From CAJXZP01 sp963974475 (GTDB lineage Bacteria; Bacteroidota; Bacteroidia; Flavobacteriales_G; Salibacteraceae), in NCBI GenBank assembly GCA_963974475.1, contig CAXBCR010000003.1, forward strand, positions 1 to 64,000: a stretch of 64,000 nt of DNA. Direction: 5' to 3'. Both the position numbers and the translations under genes were made by a program. Numbering within the stretch: the first letter of the stretch is position 1; each line of letters begins with the position of its first letter. The notes under the pieces were generated by a model. That model was given only the letters and a program-made list of their open reading frames with translations. It did no database searches and was not told the origin of the DNA. Below, one piece after another: positions 52,501 to 61,743 of the stretch.

Positions 52501-55500
52501 AGTTCTTCCTGCTAACAGTAAAGTGATAGCTTGTGGCTCGGTGATGGTAACTGAAGTAGATTGAGAACAACCATAACTGTCGGTCACGGTCACGGTGTAA
52601 GTACCTGCGGATAAATTAGCATTCAAAGTATCGGTAGCTCCATTAGACCATGCGTAAGTATACGGAAGACCACCGCCTGTAGCTTTGGCTGTTGCTGAAC
52701 CTGAACCCACACCATTACATAAAATTTGCGTGGTGTTAGTTATTGAAATAGCTAACAATGTAGCTGGTTCAGTAATAGTAACAGCCGAAGTGTCATTACA
52801 CCCATTCATATCGGTAATGGTAACGATGTAAGCGCCTGCCACAAGATTAGAAGCCATACTTGAAGTCGCTGAATTGGACCAAGAATAACTAAATGGTGTG
52901 GTTCCTCCGGTGGCTAAAGCAGTGGCGTTTCCTGTTGCGCTACCTTTACATTGTACATCGGTAGATGCGGAAATGGAAGCAGTTAACGATACCGGTTGAG
53001 TGATGGTAAACGAACTATCTTTTTGACAATTGTTAGCATCCGTTACGGTTACAGAATAATTACCAGTAGATAAACCAGTTATGCTACTCGTTGTGGCAGC
53101 GTTACTCCAAGCGAACGTATAAGCAGAAGTTCCACCACTTACCGAAGTAGAAATAGACCCATCCGTTAATCCGTTACAGGTAATGTCCACTACAGTAGGT
53201 GCTAAATCCAATGCCGAAGGTTCCGTAATCGTCACGTTTGTTGTATCCGTACATGCATTTGCATCGGTAACAGTAACCGTTACAGTTCCTGCTGGTAAGG
53301 TAGTATTTGCTAAAGTAGTCGCTCCATCCGGCCATGCATAGGTATAACCTGGAGTAGCACCAGATGCTACAATGGTGGCGCTACCGTTACTCAAGCCAAA
53401 ACAAGTGGCGTTTGAGAATACGTTGTTGGTCACCACCAAGGCAGTTGGTTCGGTAATAGTGACATTATCTACTTGTTCACAAGAATTATTGTCGGTTACG
53501 GTTACGGAATAAGTACCAGCAGCCACATTAGCTAAACTAGCAGCTGAAGCGCCATTGGACCAACTGTAAGAATAAGGAGAAGCTCCTCCAGTTCCAACCG
53601 CAAGAGCATTTCCGTCTGTACCGTTGTTACATAACACATTTGAAACGTTATTAATACTTACGGCCAAGGTAGTTGGCGTGGTAACCACCGTTCCTGTTGC
53701 GGTAGAGGTACAGTTGTTATTATCCGTAATAGTTACGGTATAGGTGCCTCCCGAAATTCCGGTTAGCATAGCGGTGGTGCCACCATTACTCCATAAATAA
53801 GAGTAAGCAGCGGTTCCGCCTGTTACACTTGAACTAATGGAACCATTACTTAATCCAGCACAGGTTTCTGGGGTAGTACCAGAAATGGATGCCACTAAAG
53901 CTGTTGGTTCGGTAATAGTGAATGTAGTATCGTGCGTACAGCTAGTATTATCTGTCACGGTTACGGTGTATGTTCCAGGAGATAATCCAGTCACCCCAGA
54001 TGTGGTTGCACCGGATGACCAAAGATAAGTGTATGGAGAATTACCACCGGTTACGGCAGTAGAAACAGAACCATCATTTAAACCGTTACAACTTACATTA
54101 GAAAGTGTTTCGTTAAAAGTCATTGGAACCGGACCTCCCACAGTAAGGGTCATCGTATCGGTACAAGTATTTGCATCAGTGATGGTAACCGTATAATTTC
54201 CTGCATTTAAACCTAGTTGCAGTGCTCCGGTGTTACCACTAGACCATGCATAGGTATAAGGTGATGATCCGTTTGTAGCATACACCACCGCTTGACCGTT
54301 GCTTGAATTTGCACAAGTAACATTAGTGGTGGTTAACACATTTCCTACCGGAGCAGCATTTACCGCAATATGCATAGTGTCCACAAACGAACAGTTAAAT
54401 GCATTGGTAATGGTTACCAAATAATCGGTAGTTTGCGTAGGTGTTACCGTTGCGGTAGCACCAGAACCCGAAATAGTTGGATCACCTGTTGGCCAAGTAA
54501 AACTAGATGCGCCATAAGCTGAAATAGTGGTTGTTTCATTCGGACAAATAGCGGTTGGATTCATTAAATAAGCCGTATTTGGAGCCGGTGGAACGATTAC
54601 CGTGATGCTATCCACAGCACTATGACAAGCATTTGCGAAATTAGCTGCGTAATACGTGGTAGTAACTTGGGGATGGATGGTTAACGTAGACCCACTTCCA
54701 ACAGACTGAGTAGAATCCGATGACATGGCATCTTTAAACCAATAGTTAACCACGTTGGATGTATAACCATAGGCGATGTCTATCGAGGTTTCGATGGTAC
54801 AATAACTACTACTATAATTATAGGGTGTTAATTTAAATGTCATATTCCCATCGGCCAACCAAGAAGTAAGTTGACTACTAGAAAAATTGAAGGTAGCAGA
54901 GCCTGCATTGGTACAATAACCATAATTGTAACGGGTTCTACCCATATAGTTATTGTTTTCATCATATAAATATAGGTATCGATAAGATGAACCAAATTCT
55001 CCTTTAAAATGTACTGTTACCGTTAAATTTCCTGTACTAGTTGTCGGTAAGGAATTAAAGGTATGCACCATTTGTGAATTGTAATACGGGGTAGGGCTAG
55101 TTGAAGACGAAGATCTAGTCAACGAATTAGTTATCACTCCCACATTTGCATTTGCTGCGATTAACGTTCCTGCCGTACCTGGACAATAAAAAGTAGTGGT
55201 AGATGTAATCGGTCCAGCGGTATCAATTTGAGCTGCAGATGTTACATTGATCGTATCGTAAATAACACAACTATTAGCATCTGTAATGGTAATTACATTC
55301 GTGCCACCCGCAACCGCATTATCGGTTGAATCGGTTGCACCAGATGGCCATAAGTAGGAATAACTTGGTGTGCCACCGGTGACTGAAACAGTTGCTGACC
55401 CATTGGCATAACCGTAACAAGTAGCTCCACTATTTATTGTTTCTGTTGAATTAATTGGGGTCGGAGTAGTGACACGAACTGAATCTGAAACCACACAATT

Positions 55501-58500
55501 ATTGGCACCCGTTACGGTGTATTCATAATTTCCAGCCCCTATATTAGTGATAGAACTTGTGGTGTCACCATTTGACCAAGAATAAGCGTATGGTGTAGAC
55601 CCACCGGTAACCGTTAATGTGGCGGTACTATTGGTGTCGCCATAACAGGTTAATGCATTGGCTGCATCTGTCACCGTTGGCGATGGTAATACGGTAACCG
55701 CCACAGTATCTGCACAAGTATTCGACCCATAAGTAGCAGTAACGCTGTAATTTGTAGCGGTACTTGGACTAACAGTAATGCTAGAACCGGTGCTTGAATT
55801 ACTCCATAAATAACTTCCAGAACCACCTGTGGATCCTGCGAATGAAGTAGAAACGGCATCTGCCGAAAGAATGTTTTGGTTATATATACCCAGACCGGTA
55901 TACGAATTTTGGTGAGTGAAATACCATTTATTATTCCATCTAGAATAAATCACGTCTTGGGTACTACTGTACATATCTACACTAGTACTTAAGGCAGACC
56001 AAGTAAATGTACTCAAGTCAAATCGACCCATCGAACGATACGTTCCATATCCTAAATTTCTTTGTGCATGACCCACCAATGATTGACCGTTAGGTCCACA
56101 TTCAGCAATTCCCCATGAAGCCCAACCATATCCATAGTAGAAACCGCCATTAATATTGCTGGTTCCTAAATTTTCTACGTTACCATTGGCAAGCGTAATT
56201 TTATAAAAAGTGTCATTGTAATTCGCCCAAATAATAACGTATCCGGTTCCTGCAAAAATTGCTGAACCTGAACCTGCATTAATACTTTGCGACAAGTTAA
56301 CGGTAGCGCCATAATTCAGATTGGCATCCATTCTTCTAATAGCGTTAATGTTGCTAGTAGCTGAAGAGGTGAAACTAGAATAACTGGTGTTCCATAATGT
56401 GTACAGCTCACCGGAGTTTAGGTCTGAAAAAATACCATCTCTACGGGATAAAGTGGTGTTGGTACCTAAGTTTAAATCATATCGCGAACAGTATGAAGCA
56501 CCATTGGTATATACATAATTTGGGGTAACGGCTATACCGCCTTGTTGCCCTCCATTGGTATTGTACACGTTGTTCATATTGGTTTTAGTAACCGATTGGA
56601 GTTGAAATCCACAACTTACGCCTACAGATAGCACCAAACTATCGGCCGAACACATGGAAGTGTCGCCTTGGTATATTCGGGAATCCAATAAATTCACGAA
56701 CGTAGAATCTACGGTTTGACAATTATTAGCGTTAGTTACGGTAGCATAATAATTACCCGATTGAGGCACGTAGGTAGTTTGGGTAGTTGCACCGTTACTC
56801 CATAGGTAACTAGAATAAGTGCTTCCAGTGGTAATCTGAACTGAATCTACATTACAAGCGTTGGTAGTATCCGATAATGTAAAAGTTGGATTGGCATTAA
56901 TAGAAACCGTAACTGTGTCAGCACAAGAAGTAGATCCATGCGATACAGTGACAGAATAATTGGTAGTGGTAGTAGGTGAAACGGTAATAGATGGAGTGGT
57001 TGCACTGGTACTCCAAGCAAAACTATTAATAGAATTACTTCCACCTGCGCCATTATGATTCGCATTTGAATATCCAATGTTTTCACTTAAACTTCCAAAA
57101 GTGGTCGAATATTCTGATTGGTAATACCATCTATTATTCCAAGGAGAATAAGTAATACACGCCATATCACCAAGAGAAACGTTTGAGAATGAACTTGCCG
57201 TACTAAAAGTACTGGTACCCAAATCAAATCGGGTTAATTCATTGTAGTTTGTTCCAAGAGAAGTGTTTGAATTTGCTCTAAACACAAAACTGTAATTGTT
57301 TGCATTACACTCCGCAATTCCCCAAGAAGCCCAACTTTCTGTGTTGTAACGCACATTACCCAAGTTGTAAGTGCCTAAATCTGTTACGGTTCCCGAAGGC
57401 AACTCAATTTTGTAGAAATGTTGATCGTTGTTTGACCAAAGCACTACGTAACCTGATCCTGCAAATACGTAGGAATAGTAACCTGCATTAATGGTTTGAC
57501 TTAAGTTAATTACGGCTCCAGTATAGTTCAACGAAACATCCATTGTGCGTAATGAATTAATGGAGGTAGTGTACGTATTACTACTGGTGAAATTACTGTA
57601 GGTTGAATTCCAGAAAGTGTATAGTTGACCGGTAGACAAATCACTAAAAATTCCATCTCGTCTAGAAAAACTGTTATAAGACGTAAGGTCTGAGTTATAA
57701 CGAACCGTGTAATTATCTCCGGTATAGTACAAGTAATTTTGTGTAACCGCAATTCCACCACGATCATCACCCGCTCCGTAGTAAGAAGATGTGTTATAAT
57801 ACGTGTTATTTCCCATGGAGGAGAGTACAAAATAACAACCACTTTCAGTATTCATTTCTAAACTCTCACCGGCACAAATAGTGGTGTCGCCCGTAGAAAT
57901 AGTTGGTTTTAATAAATTAACAAATGTTTCGTCCACTGCAGTACATGTATTGGAACCTGTTACCGTAACGGAATATGTTCCAGAAGTACTAGCAGTTAGT
58001 GTTGCGCTAGTTGCGCCTGAGTTCCATGCGTAAGATGTGAATGTGCCCGGGTTTAAAACAGTGCTGTTTCCACAAAGTGTAGTTGTATCCGTTAGGGTAG
58101 GAGCTGGGCTAGCTAAAGCGGTGGCAACAATGGTATCCGATTTTGAACAAATACCGTTGGAAACCGTTACTTGATACGTTCCAGCTGTGGTAACACTTAA
58201 TGTAGTGTTAGTTCCACCGGTAGACCAATTGTAGGTAAATGCTCCAGCTGGCGTGGTAAGTGTAGTGGTATCTCCTGGACAAAAAGAAAAATCAGCCCCT
58301 AAATTTACAGCCGGTACGTTGATTGTAATTGCAGAGCCATTATCTGCACCTACCTGAACCGGATTGGTGGATACTACTCTAATTTTATAGTTTCCACCAG
58401 GAGTGGTATTCATAGGTATGATTCCAGAAATAGTTCCTGCCAAAGTATCGGTAATAGAACCAAGGGTTACTGGGCTATTAAAACTACCTGTAGCGTCCGA

Positions 58501-59376
58501 AAGTTGCGCGGTAAAAATGTTTCCAGCATTGAATGTTAATGCATTGATAGAGAAATTTACACTCACACTAGAGCTGTCACAAAATGGACCAGTTATATTT
58601 GAAGTCTGTAGTCCGAAGTTTAAAATATTATAACCTGTCCAAGTATACGAACCGTTCACAAAAAGTTTGTCATTGGTGTATGAAACCCCATAAGAATAAG
58701 GAGCAGCAGCAGAGGATGGTAATTGGCTATAACCTACGTAAGCATTCGTAGCTTTATTAATGAAAAGAAGTCTACGATTGAGTCTATCGTACAAACCAAT
58801 TTCTTTACCGCTACAACCGGTATACACCACGTTATAACCAGAAATGGAATAACTAGATGGCATTCCAGTAATAGAAGTAGCACTTAAGTAATTACCTGTT
58901 AATCTAGAATATTTGTATAACGAACTTCCGTAGTAATAATAAATAACATTACCTGCCGGATCATAGGCGCCCTGTGAGTTATAATTAGGTTGGTGGTTTG
59001 TACCAGAAAAAATTGTGGTGTAACCTGTAATGTAACCATTGGTGTTTTTAGTAAAAGCTATCAATCCAAGGTTGTAATACCCGTTACCCTCCAGTTTGTT
59101 GGTGTTTGGGTTCCACCAAATACTACGAATTCCGTAGCTACTATTATATGTAGAATTCAATAAAGTACCCGTAGTGCTGTAGGTATAAATACTATTACCC
59201 ACCAGGGTATAATACACGTTATTCACCGGGTTGTAAGCGGTAGAATATTGGTTGGAACTGGTTCCAGTGTTCATGCTTAAGGAACCAACCGTAGCTGTAG
59301 TCTTTATGGAACATTGGGCATTTACAGTACCCGTAAATGCGAAAAGCGTAAAAATTAAAGCGTAAATTTTATTCAT
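49558..59376 (-). CDS. Giant T9SS-secreted SprB-repeat adhesin
   Basis: 3272 residues. Signal peptide MNKIYALIFTLFAFTGTVNA; a propeller-like N-terminal region; Ig-like modules with NWSTGGTNTTLSV patterns; two paralogous ~300-residue domains starting near residues 514 (CYFVLSSMGNN) and 919 (CGFQLQSVTK), both containing SRRDGIFSDL; then about 19 SprB-type repeats (~1235-2960), each ~75-80 residues with a core such as NVxCNGxxDGS, GGTSPYSYLWS, TDANNC and a closing TEP. A different beta-sandwich interrupts repeats 2 and 3 (about 1380-1600). It ends with Ig-like modules and a type-A sorting domain (ISMYPNPTKGDLTI). SprB of Flavobacterium johnsoniae is the mobile gliding adhesin; this protein likely has an adhesive role. 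Monocistronic. Confidence 0.92.
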   Translation of the reverse strand: MNKIYALIFTLFAFTGTVNAQCSIKTTATVGSLSMNTGTSSNQYSTAYNPVNNVYYTLVGNSIYTYSTTGTLLNSTYNSSYGIRSIWWNPNTNKLEGNGYYNLGLIAFTKNTNGYITGYTTIFSGTNHQPNYNSQGAYDPAGNVIYYYYGSSLYKYSRLTGNYLSATSITGMPSSYSISGYNVVYTGCSGKEIGLYDRLNRRLLFINKATNAYVGYSQLPSSAAAPYSYGVSYTNDKLFVNGSYTWTGYNILNFGLQTSNITGPFCDSSSVSVNFSINALTFNAGNIFTAQLSDATGSFNSPVTLGSITDTLAGTISGIIPMNTTPGGNYKIRVVSTNPVQVGADNGSAITINVPAVNLGADFSFCPGDTTTLTTPAGAFTYNWSTGGTNTTLSVTTAGTYQVTVSNGICSKSDTIVATALASPAPTLTDTTTLCGNSTVLNPGTFTSYAWNSGATSATLTASTSGTYSVTVTGSNTCTAVDETFVNLLKPTISTGDTTICAGESLEMNTESGCYFVLSSMGNNTYYNTSSYYGAGDDRGGIAVTQNYLYYTGDNYTVRYNSDLTSYNSFSRRDGIFSDLSTGQLYTFWNSTYSNFTSSNTYTTSINSLRTMDVSLNYTGAVINLSQTINAGYYSYVFAGSGYVVLWSNNDQHFYKIELPSGTVTDLGTYNLGNVRYNTESWASWGIAECNANNYSFVFRANSNTSLGTNYNELTRFDLGTSTFSTASSFSNVSLGDMACITYSPWNNRWYYQSEYSTTFGSLSENIGYSNANHNGAGGSNSINSFAWSTSATTPSITVSPTTTTNYSVTVSHGSTSCADTVTVSINANPTFTLSDTTNACNVDSVQITTGSTYSSYLWSNGATTQTTYVPQSGNYYATVTNANNCQTVDSTFVNLLDSRIYQGDTSMCSADSLVLSVGVSCGFQLQSVTKTNMNNVYNTNGGQQGGIAVTPNYVYTNGASYCSRYDLNLGTNTTLSRRDGIFSDLNSGELYTLWNTSYSSFTSSATSNINAIRRMDANLNYGATVNLSQSINAGSGSAIFAGTGYVIIWANYNDTFYKITLANGNVENLGTSNINGGFYYGYGWASWGIAECGPNGQSLVGHAQRNLGYGTYRSMGRFDLSTFTWSALSTSVDMYSSTQDVIYSRWNNKWYFTHQNSYTGLGIYNQNILSADAVSTSFAGSTGGSGSYLWSNSSTGSSITVSPSTATNYSVTATYGSNTCADTVAVTVLPSPTVTDAANALTCYGDTNSTATLTVTGGSTPYAYSWSNGDTTSSITNIGAGNYEYTVTGANNCVVSDSVRVTTPTPINSTETINSGATCYGYANGSATVSVTGGTPSYSYLWPSGATDSTDNAVAGGTNVITITDANSCVIYDTINVTSAAQIDTAGPITSTTTFYCPGTAGTLIAANANVGVITNSLTRSSSSTSPTPYYNSQMVHTFNSLPTTSTGNLTVTVHFKGEFGSSYRYLYLYDENNNYMGRTRYNYGYCTNAGSATFNFSSSQLTSWLADGNMTFKLTPYNYSSSYCTIETSIDIAYGYTSNVVNYWFKDAMSSDSTQSVGSGSTLTIHPQVTTTYYAANFANACHSAVDSITVIVPPAPNTAYLMNPTAICPNETTTISAYGASSFTWPTGDPTISGSGATATVTPTQTTDYLVTITNAFNCSFVDTMHIAVNAAPVGNVLTTTNVTCANSSNGQAVVYATNGSSPYTYAWSSGNTGALQLGLNAGNYTVTITDANTCTDTMTLTVGGPVPMTFNETLSNVSCNGLNDGSVSTAVTGGNSPYTYLWSSGATTSGVTGLSPGTYTVTVTDNTSCTHDTTFTITEPTALVASISGTTPETCAGLSNGSISSSVTGGTAAYSYLWSNGGTTAMLTGISGGTYTVTITDNNNCTSTATGTVVTTPTTLAVSINNVSNVLCNNGTDGNALAVGTGGASPYSYSWSNGASAASLANVAAGTYSVTVTDNNSCEQVDNVTITEPTALVVTNNVFSNATCFGLSNGSATIVASGATPGYTYAWPDGATTLANTTLPAGTVTVTVTDANACTDTTNVTITEPSALDLAPTVVDITCNGLTDGSISTSVSGGTSAYTFAWSNAATTSSITGLSTGNYSVTVTDANNCQKDSSFTITQPVSLTASISASTDVQCKGSATGNATALATGGTTPFSYSWSNSATSSMASNLVAGAYIVTITDMNGCNDTSAVTITEPATLLAISITNTTQILCNGVGSGSATAKATGGGLPYTYAWSNGATDTLNANLSAGTYTVTVTDSYGCSQSTSVTITEPQAITLLLAGRTDVSCNGAGDGAATIFVSGGTTAYSYLWSNTSASNSISSVGPGIYTFTVTDANNCKDSATVTITEPVALTASITNVQNVACNGSATGFAVTAGTGGTSPYSYLWSTGSTTDSIYNQTSGFYGITITDANGCVDSTLANLTQPSTMAVSVASSVNNTCFGDSIGSGTVSATGGASPYTYAWTGGATTSTASSLTAGAYIITVTDANNCQDTTLLTITSPTQLNTTISSQSNVLCNGDINGSVGINVTGGVSAYSYLWSNGDVDTLLNDVAAGSYNVTITDANNCLDSLTVTVTEPMVLATALSTTAPLCNGDTNGSITSTVTGGTSPFTYAWSSGAITANRANLAANSYAVTVTDANGCADTVSTIISEPAVLASSLVSSTDVNCAGDATGTANVAATGGTTPYAYAWTGGQTVNNPTTLVSGVNTVTITDANGCIDSTTVTLTTRSSLDLSLVSQSAILCNSDSSADILVNATGGINPLVYSWSTGNLGDTLMNQPAGTYYAYVLDSLNCTDTLNVVVTEPTPIVGTTVSQTNPLCFADSTGIAEVSATGGTSPYTYAWASGNTTTTDSLLANGVHNVIITDSNNCTATYAVNIVAPAAISNIGYNIVNVTCFFDVTGSVTVNPTGGTLPYTTVWSNGQTGNNAIGLTAGNYGVTITDANGCLFNDSTDINSVNPLTPSGLPSDTSNCVDPIILTASTSFTSYHWSTGATGASISVDTSSVIGFNSIDLNGCTTYDTVNVTIFPGTGVDLGNDISNLCDGTNQLLDAGTGFASYLWSTGETSATIIVTSAGTYMVTATDTNGCIANDDVVVTTVASPIVDLGNDTIGCTNFGVKSIDLDAGAGFVSYQWSTGGSNQTETVTVDGDYSVIIENANGCFGTDTINVKFDVCSGINDLSQNLEISMYPNPTKGDLTIDLKGFLGQSVEIEILATDGHLVKQKSIDSQNQSELQTQMNLNDVAQGLYIVIVKSGDQVKMERITIY

Positions 59377-59663
59377 AATATATATTTAGATCGTTCTGAT
59401 TTTAAAGCAAAAAAGTATCCTAATTAACGGATTTAAGATAATTCCGCGAATATAACACCCAAAGGAGCTTTCCCAAAATCTTTTTTGTTAAATGGCAACT
59501 AGATATTGTTCAGATTTTTACGGAAGAATATCGGAAGGAAAATTACACGTGGTTATTGGGTTAAATTGCTCATTTTTTTACTGCTCCTGTATACTAGACG
59601 AATTTAGACTGAAAGTTAGTGATAGTAGGCTTTAAACAAGTTGGTTAACTAGATGTTTAGGTG
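59377..59663. other. Promoter region of the giant adhesin
   Basis: 287 bp, AT-rich. On the minus strand TATATTCG (59447-59454), one base off TAnnTTTG, is a possible -7 element about 70 bp before the adhesin ATG. No gene. Confidence 0.35.
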
Positions 59664-59697
59664 AAAAAAAGACCCATTCGAATTACCGAATGAGTCT
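59664..59697 (-). terminator. Terminator of kbl
   Basis: On the minus strand AGACTCATTCG pairs with CGAATGGGTCT (one G-T pair), followed by seven T. Confidence 0.9.
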
Positions 59698-59718
59698 CAT
59701 GAATTTTGATGGATAGGC

Positions 59719-60912
59719 TTATTTAATAACCCCTAATTCTTTTCCAATTTTGGTAAAAGCGGCAATAGCTTTATCAATATGTTCTTTTTCATGTCCAGCA
59801 GATAGTTGAACTCGAATTCTTGCTTGTCCTTTTGGTACCACTGGATAGAAAAAACCAATTACATAAATTCCTTCGTCCAATAGTTTATTGGCAAATTCCT
59901 GCGCTAGAGGAGCGTCATATAACATAATGGGAACGATGGCCGAATCACCATCTTTAAATTCTAATCCAGATTTGCGAATTCCTTCTTTGAAGTATTTCAC
60001 ATTTTCTTCTAATTTGTCGCGTAACTCAGTGGTTTCATTCAGCATGTCGATTACCGCTGTTGCAGCTCCTACAATGGATGGCGCTAAAGAGTTTGAAAAC
60101 AAATATGGACGAGAACGCTGACGTAATAGGTCAATGATTTCTTTTCTACCCGAAGTGAATCCGCCAAGCGCGCCTCCTAAACCTTTGCCCAAAGTGGAGG
60201 TGATAATATCCACACGACCCATAGCTCCCGCCAATTCGTGTGTGCCTTTACCATTTTCACCAATAAATCCGGTAGCGTGGCTGTCATCCACCATTACTAA
60301 AGCTCCGTATTTGTCGGCTAAATCACAGATTTTGTCTACTTGAGCCACATATCCGTCCATAGAGAAAACACCATCGGTAACAATGATTTTAAATCGTGCG
60401 GTTTTAGATGCTTCAATAAGTTGTTGCTCTAATTCTGCCATATCGTTATTTGCATAACGGAAACGTTGCGCCTTACATAAACGCACACCATCAATAATGG
60501 AAGCATGATTTAATGAATCAGAAATAATAGCATCATCGGCCGTTAAAAGAGGTTCGAAAACGCCTCCATTTGCATCAAATGCAGCGGCATATAGAATGGT
60601 GTCTTCCATACCTAAGAAATCAGATATTTTAGCTTCCAATTCTTTATGAATATCTTGTGTTCCACAAATAAATCGTACAGACGACATTCCGTATCCACGT
60701 TCGTCTAAGGCTTTATGTGCAGCTTCGATTACTTTTGGATGAGAAGATAATCCAAGGTAATTGTTCGAGCAAAAATTCAATACTTCCTCTCCTGTGCTTA
60801 CTTTAATAGAAGCTCCCTGAGGAGTGGTGATGATTCGTTCGTTTTTATATAATCCAGCGTCTTTAATTTCGCTTAATTCGGTAGCTAAATGCTCTTGAAA
60901 TTTTCCGTACAT
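59719..60912 (-). CDS. kbl: Glycine C-acetyltransferase (2-amino-3-ketobutyrate CoA ligase)
   Basis: 397 residues, PLP enzyme of the alpha-oxoamine synthase family. Converts 2-amino-3-ketobutyrate and CoA to glycine and acetyl-CoA in threonine breakdown. Key segments: [42 protein letters not shown] (Asp-His cofactor contacts) and [14 protein letters not shown] with the Schiff-base Lys. The 397-residue length and start [13 protein letters not shown] are typical of Kbl rather than BioF. No threonine dehydrogenase adjoins it. Confidence 0.93.
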   Translation of the reverse strand: MYGKFQEHLATELSEIKDAGLYKNERIITTPQGASIKVSTGEEVLNFCSNNYLGLSSHPKVIEAAHKALDERGYGMSSVRFICGTQDIHKELEAKISDFLGMEDTILYAAAFDANGGVFEPLLTADDAIISDSLNHASIIDGVRLCKAQRFRYANNDMAELEQQLIEASKTARFKIIVTDGVFSMDGYVAQVDKICDLADKYGALVMVDDSHATGFIGENGKGTHELAGAMGRVDIITSTLGKGLGGALGGFTSGRKEIIDLLRQRSRPYLFSNSLAPSIVGAATAVIDMLNETTELRDKLEENVKYFKEGIRKSGLEFKDGDSAIVPIMLYDAPLAQEFANKLLDEGIYVIGFFYPVVPKGQARIRVQLSAGHEKEHIDKAIAAFTKIGKELGVIK

Positions 60913-60932
60913 AATGTTATTTTATTGGACGC

Positions 60933-60940
60933 CAAATATA
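60933..60940 (-). promoter_or_regulatory. Candidate -7 element of kbl
   Basis: TATATTTG on the minus strand, 20 bp before the kbl ATG at 60912. Confidence 0.5.
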
Positions 60941-61067
60941 CAAGAATAGAAACGATGAAATACTGATTTTGGTGAGGGTTTACAAATCTTTAAAAAATGG
61001 GAAGAAGGCTTTGATTCGTGTTTATATATTGTGAATTGAAAAGAGGGGAAGGTTAATCAAATTCGAT

Positions 61068-61643
61068 TTATCCTATCGATTTCTCAATCAATCCAATTAA
61101 ACTATGAATTACCTTGATATGGATTTCTTGAATTCGGTCGGCATATCCTTGATGCGCTACACGAATTTCTACATCGCAATGCTGTGCTAATTCCCCACCA
61201 GATTTACCGGTTAAACCAATAACTTTAACGCCTTTGGCTTGTGCAGCTTTGGCGGCATTGATTACATTGGTAGAGTTTCCGCTAGTACTGATAGCCAATA
61301 AAACATCGCCTTGTTGCCCCATACTTTCTATAAACCGAGAAAACACAAAGTCATAACCGTAATCGTTTGCAACGCAACTTAAATATCCTTGGTCAGAAAT
61401 AGCTATGGCGGGTAGCGAAGGTCGGTCATCACGAAATCTACCGGTTAACTCTTCTGCAAAATGCATGGCATCGCTCATGGAGCCACCATTGCCACAAGAA
61501 ATAATTTTATGTCCGTTTTTAATCGCAGTAACCATGAGTTCACCGGCATTTGAAATGGATTCCAATTTAGAATTATCCATCATAAATTTGGATAGTACTT
61601 CTTGTGATTCGGTAAATATTTGACGAATAAATTCTTGACTCAT
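61068..61643 (-). CDS. gmhA: D-sedoheptulose 7-phosphate isomerase (SIS domain)
   Basis: 191 residues from ATG 61643; the frame is open 20 codons further, but those codons lie in the hairpin region and GmhA proteins are ~192 long. SIS fold with [20 protein letters not shown], the phosphosugar site in [20 protein letters not shown] and a C-terminal [15 protein letters not shown]. Makes D-glycero-manno-heptose 7-phosphate for LPS core. It follows dsbD with a large hairpin between them. Confidence 0.9.
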   Translation of the reverse strand: MSQEFIRQIFTESQEVLSKFMMDNSKLESISNAGELMVTAIKNGHKIISCGNGGSMSDAMHFAEELTGRFRDDRPSLPAIAISDQGYLSCVANDYGYDFVFSRFIESMGQQGDVLLAISTSGNSTNVINAAKAAQAKGVKVIGLTGKSGGELAQHCDVEIRVAHQGYADRIQEIHIKVIHSLIGLIEKSIG

Positions 61644-61680
61644 GGTGTTTTTTTGATGCCGCAAAACTAATGAAAAGCAG

Positions 61681-61733
61681 GAAGTCGGAAAACGGTAGAC
61701 CAAAGTTACTTTGGCTTACCGTTTTCCGACTTC
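61681..61733. terminator. 53-bp near-perfect palindrome between dsbD and gmhA
   Basis: 24 of 26 positions pair around a single central T (arms start GAAGTCGGAAAACGGTA; a 2-nt internal mismatch). It begins 38 bp before the gmhA ATG and ends 11 bp after the dsbD stop. It lacks a clear T-run on either strand, so terminator is one possibility, processing or attenuation another. Confidence 0.6.
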
Positions 61734-61743
61734 AATCGCACTT

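Noticed and set aside
50600..55700. Long series of similar DNA segments as a non-coding repeat array
   Set aside because: They are codon-level SprB repeats within one open 3272-residue frame; the third positions vary freely.
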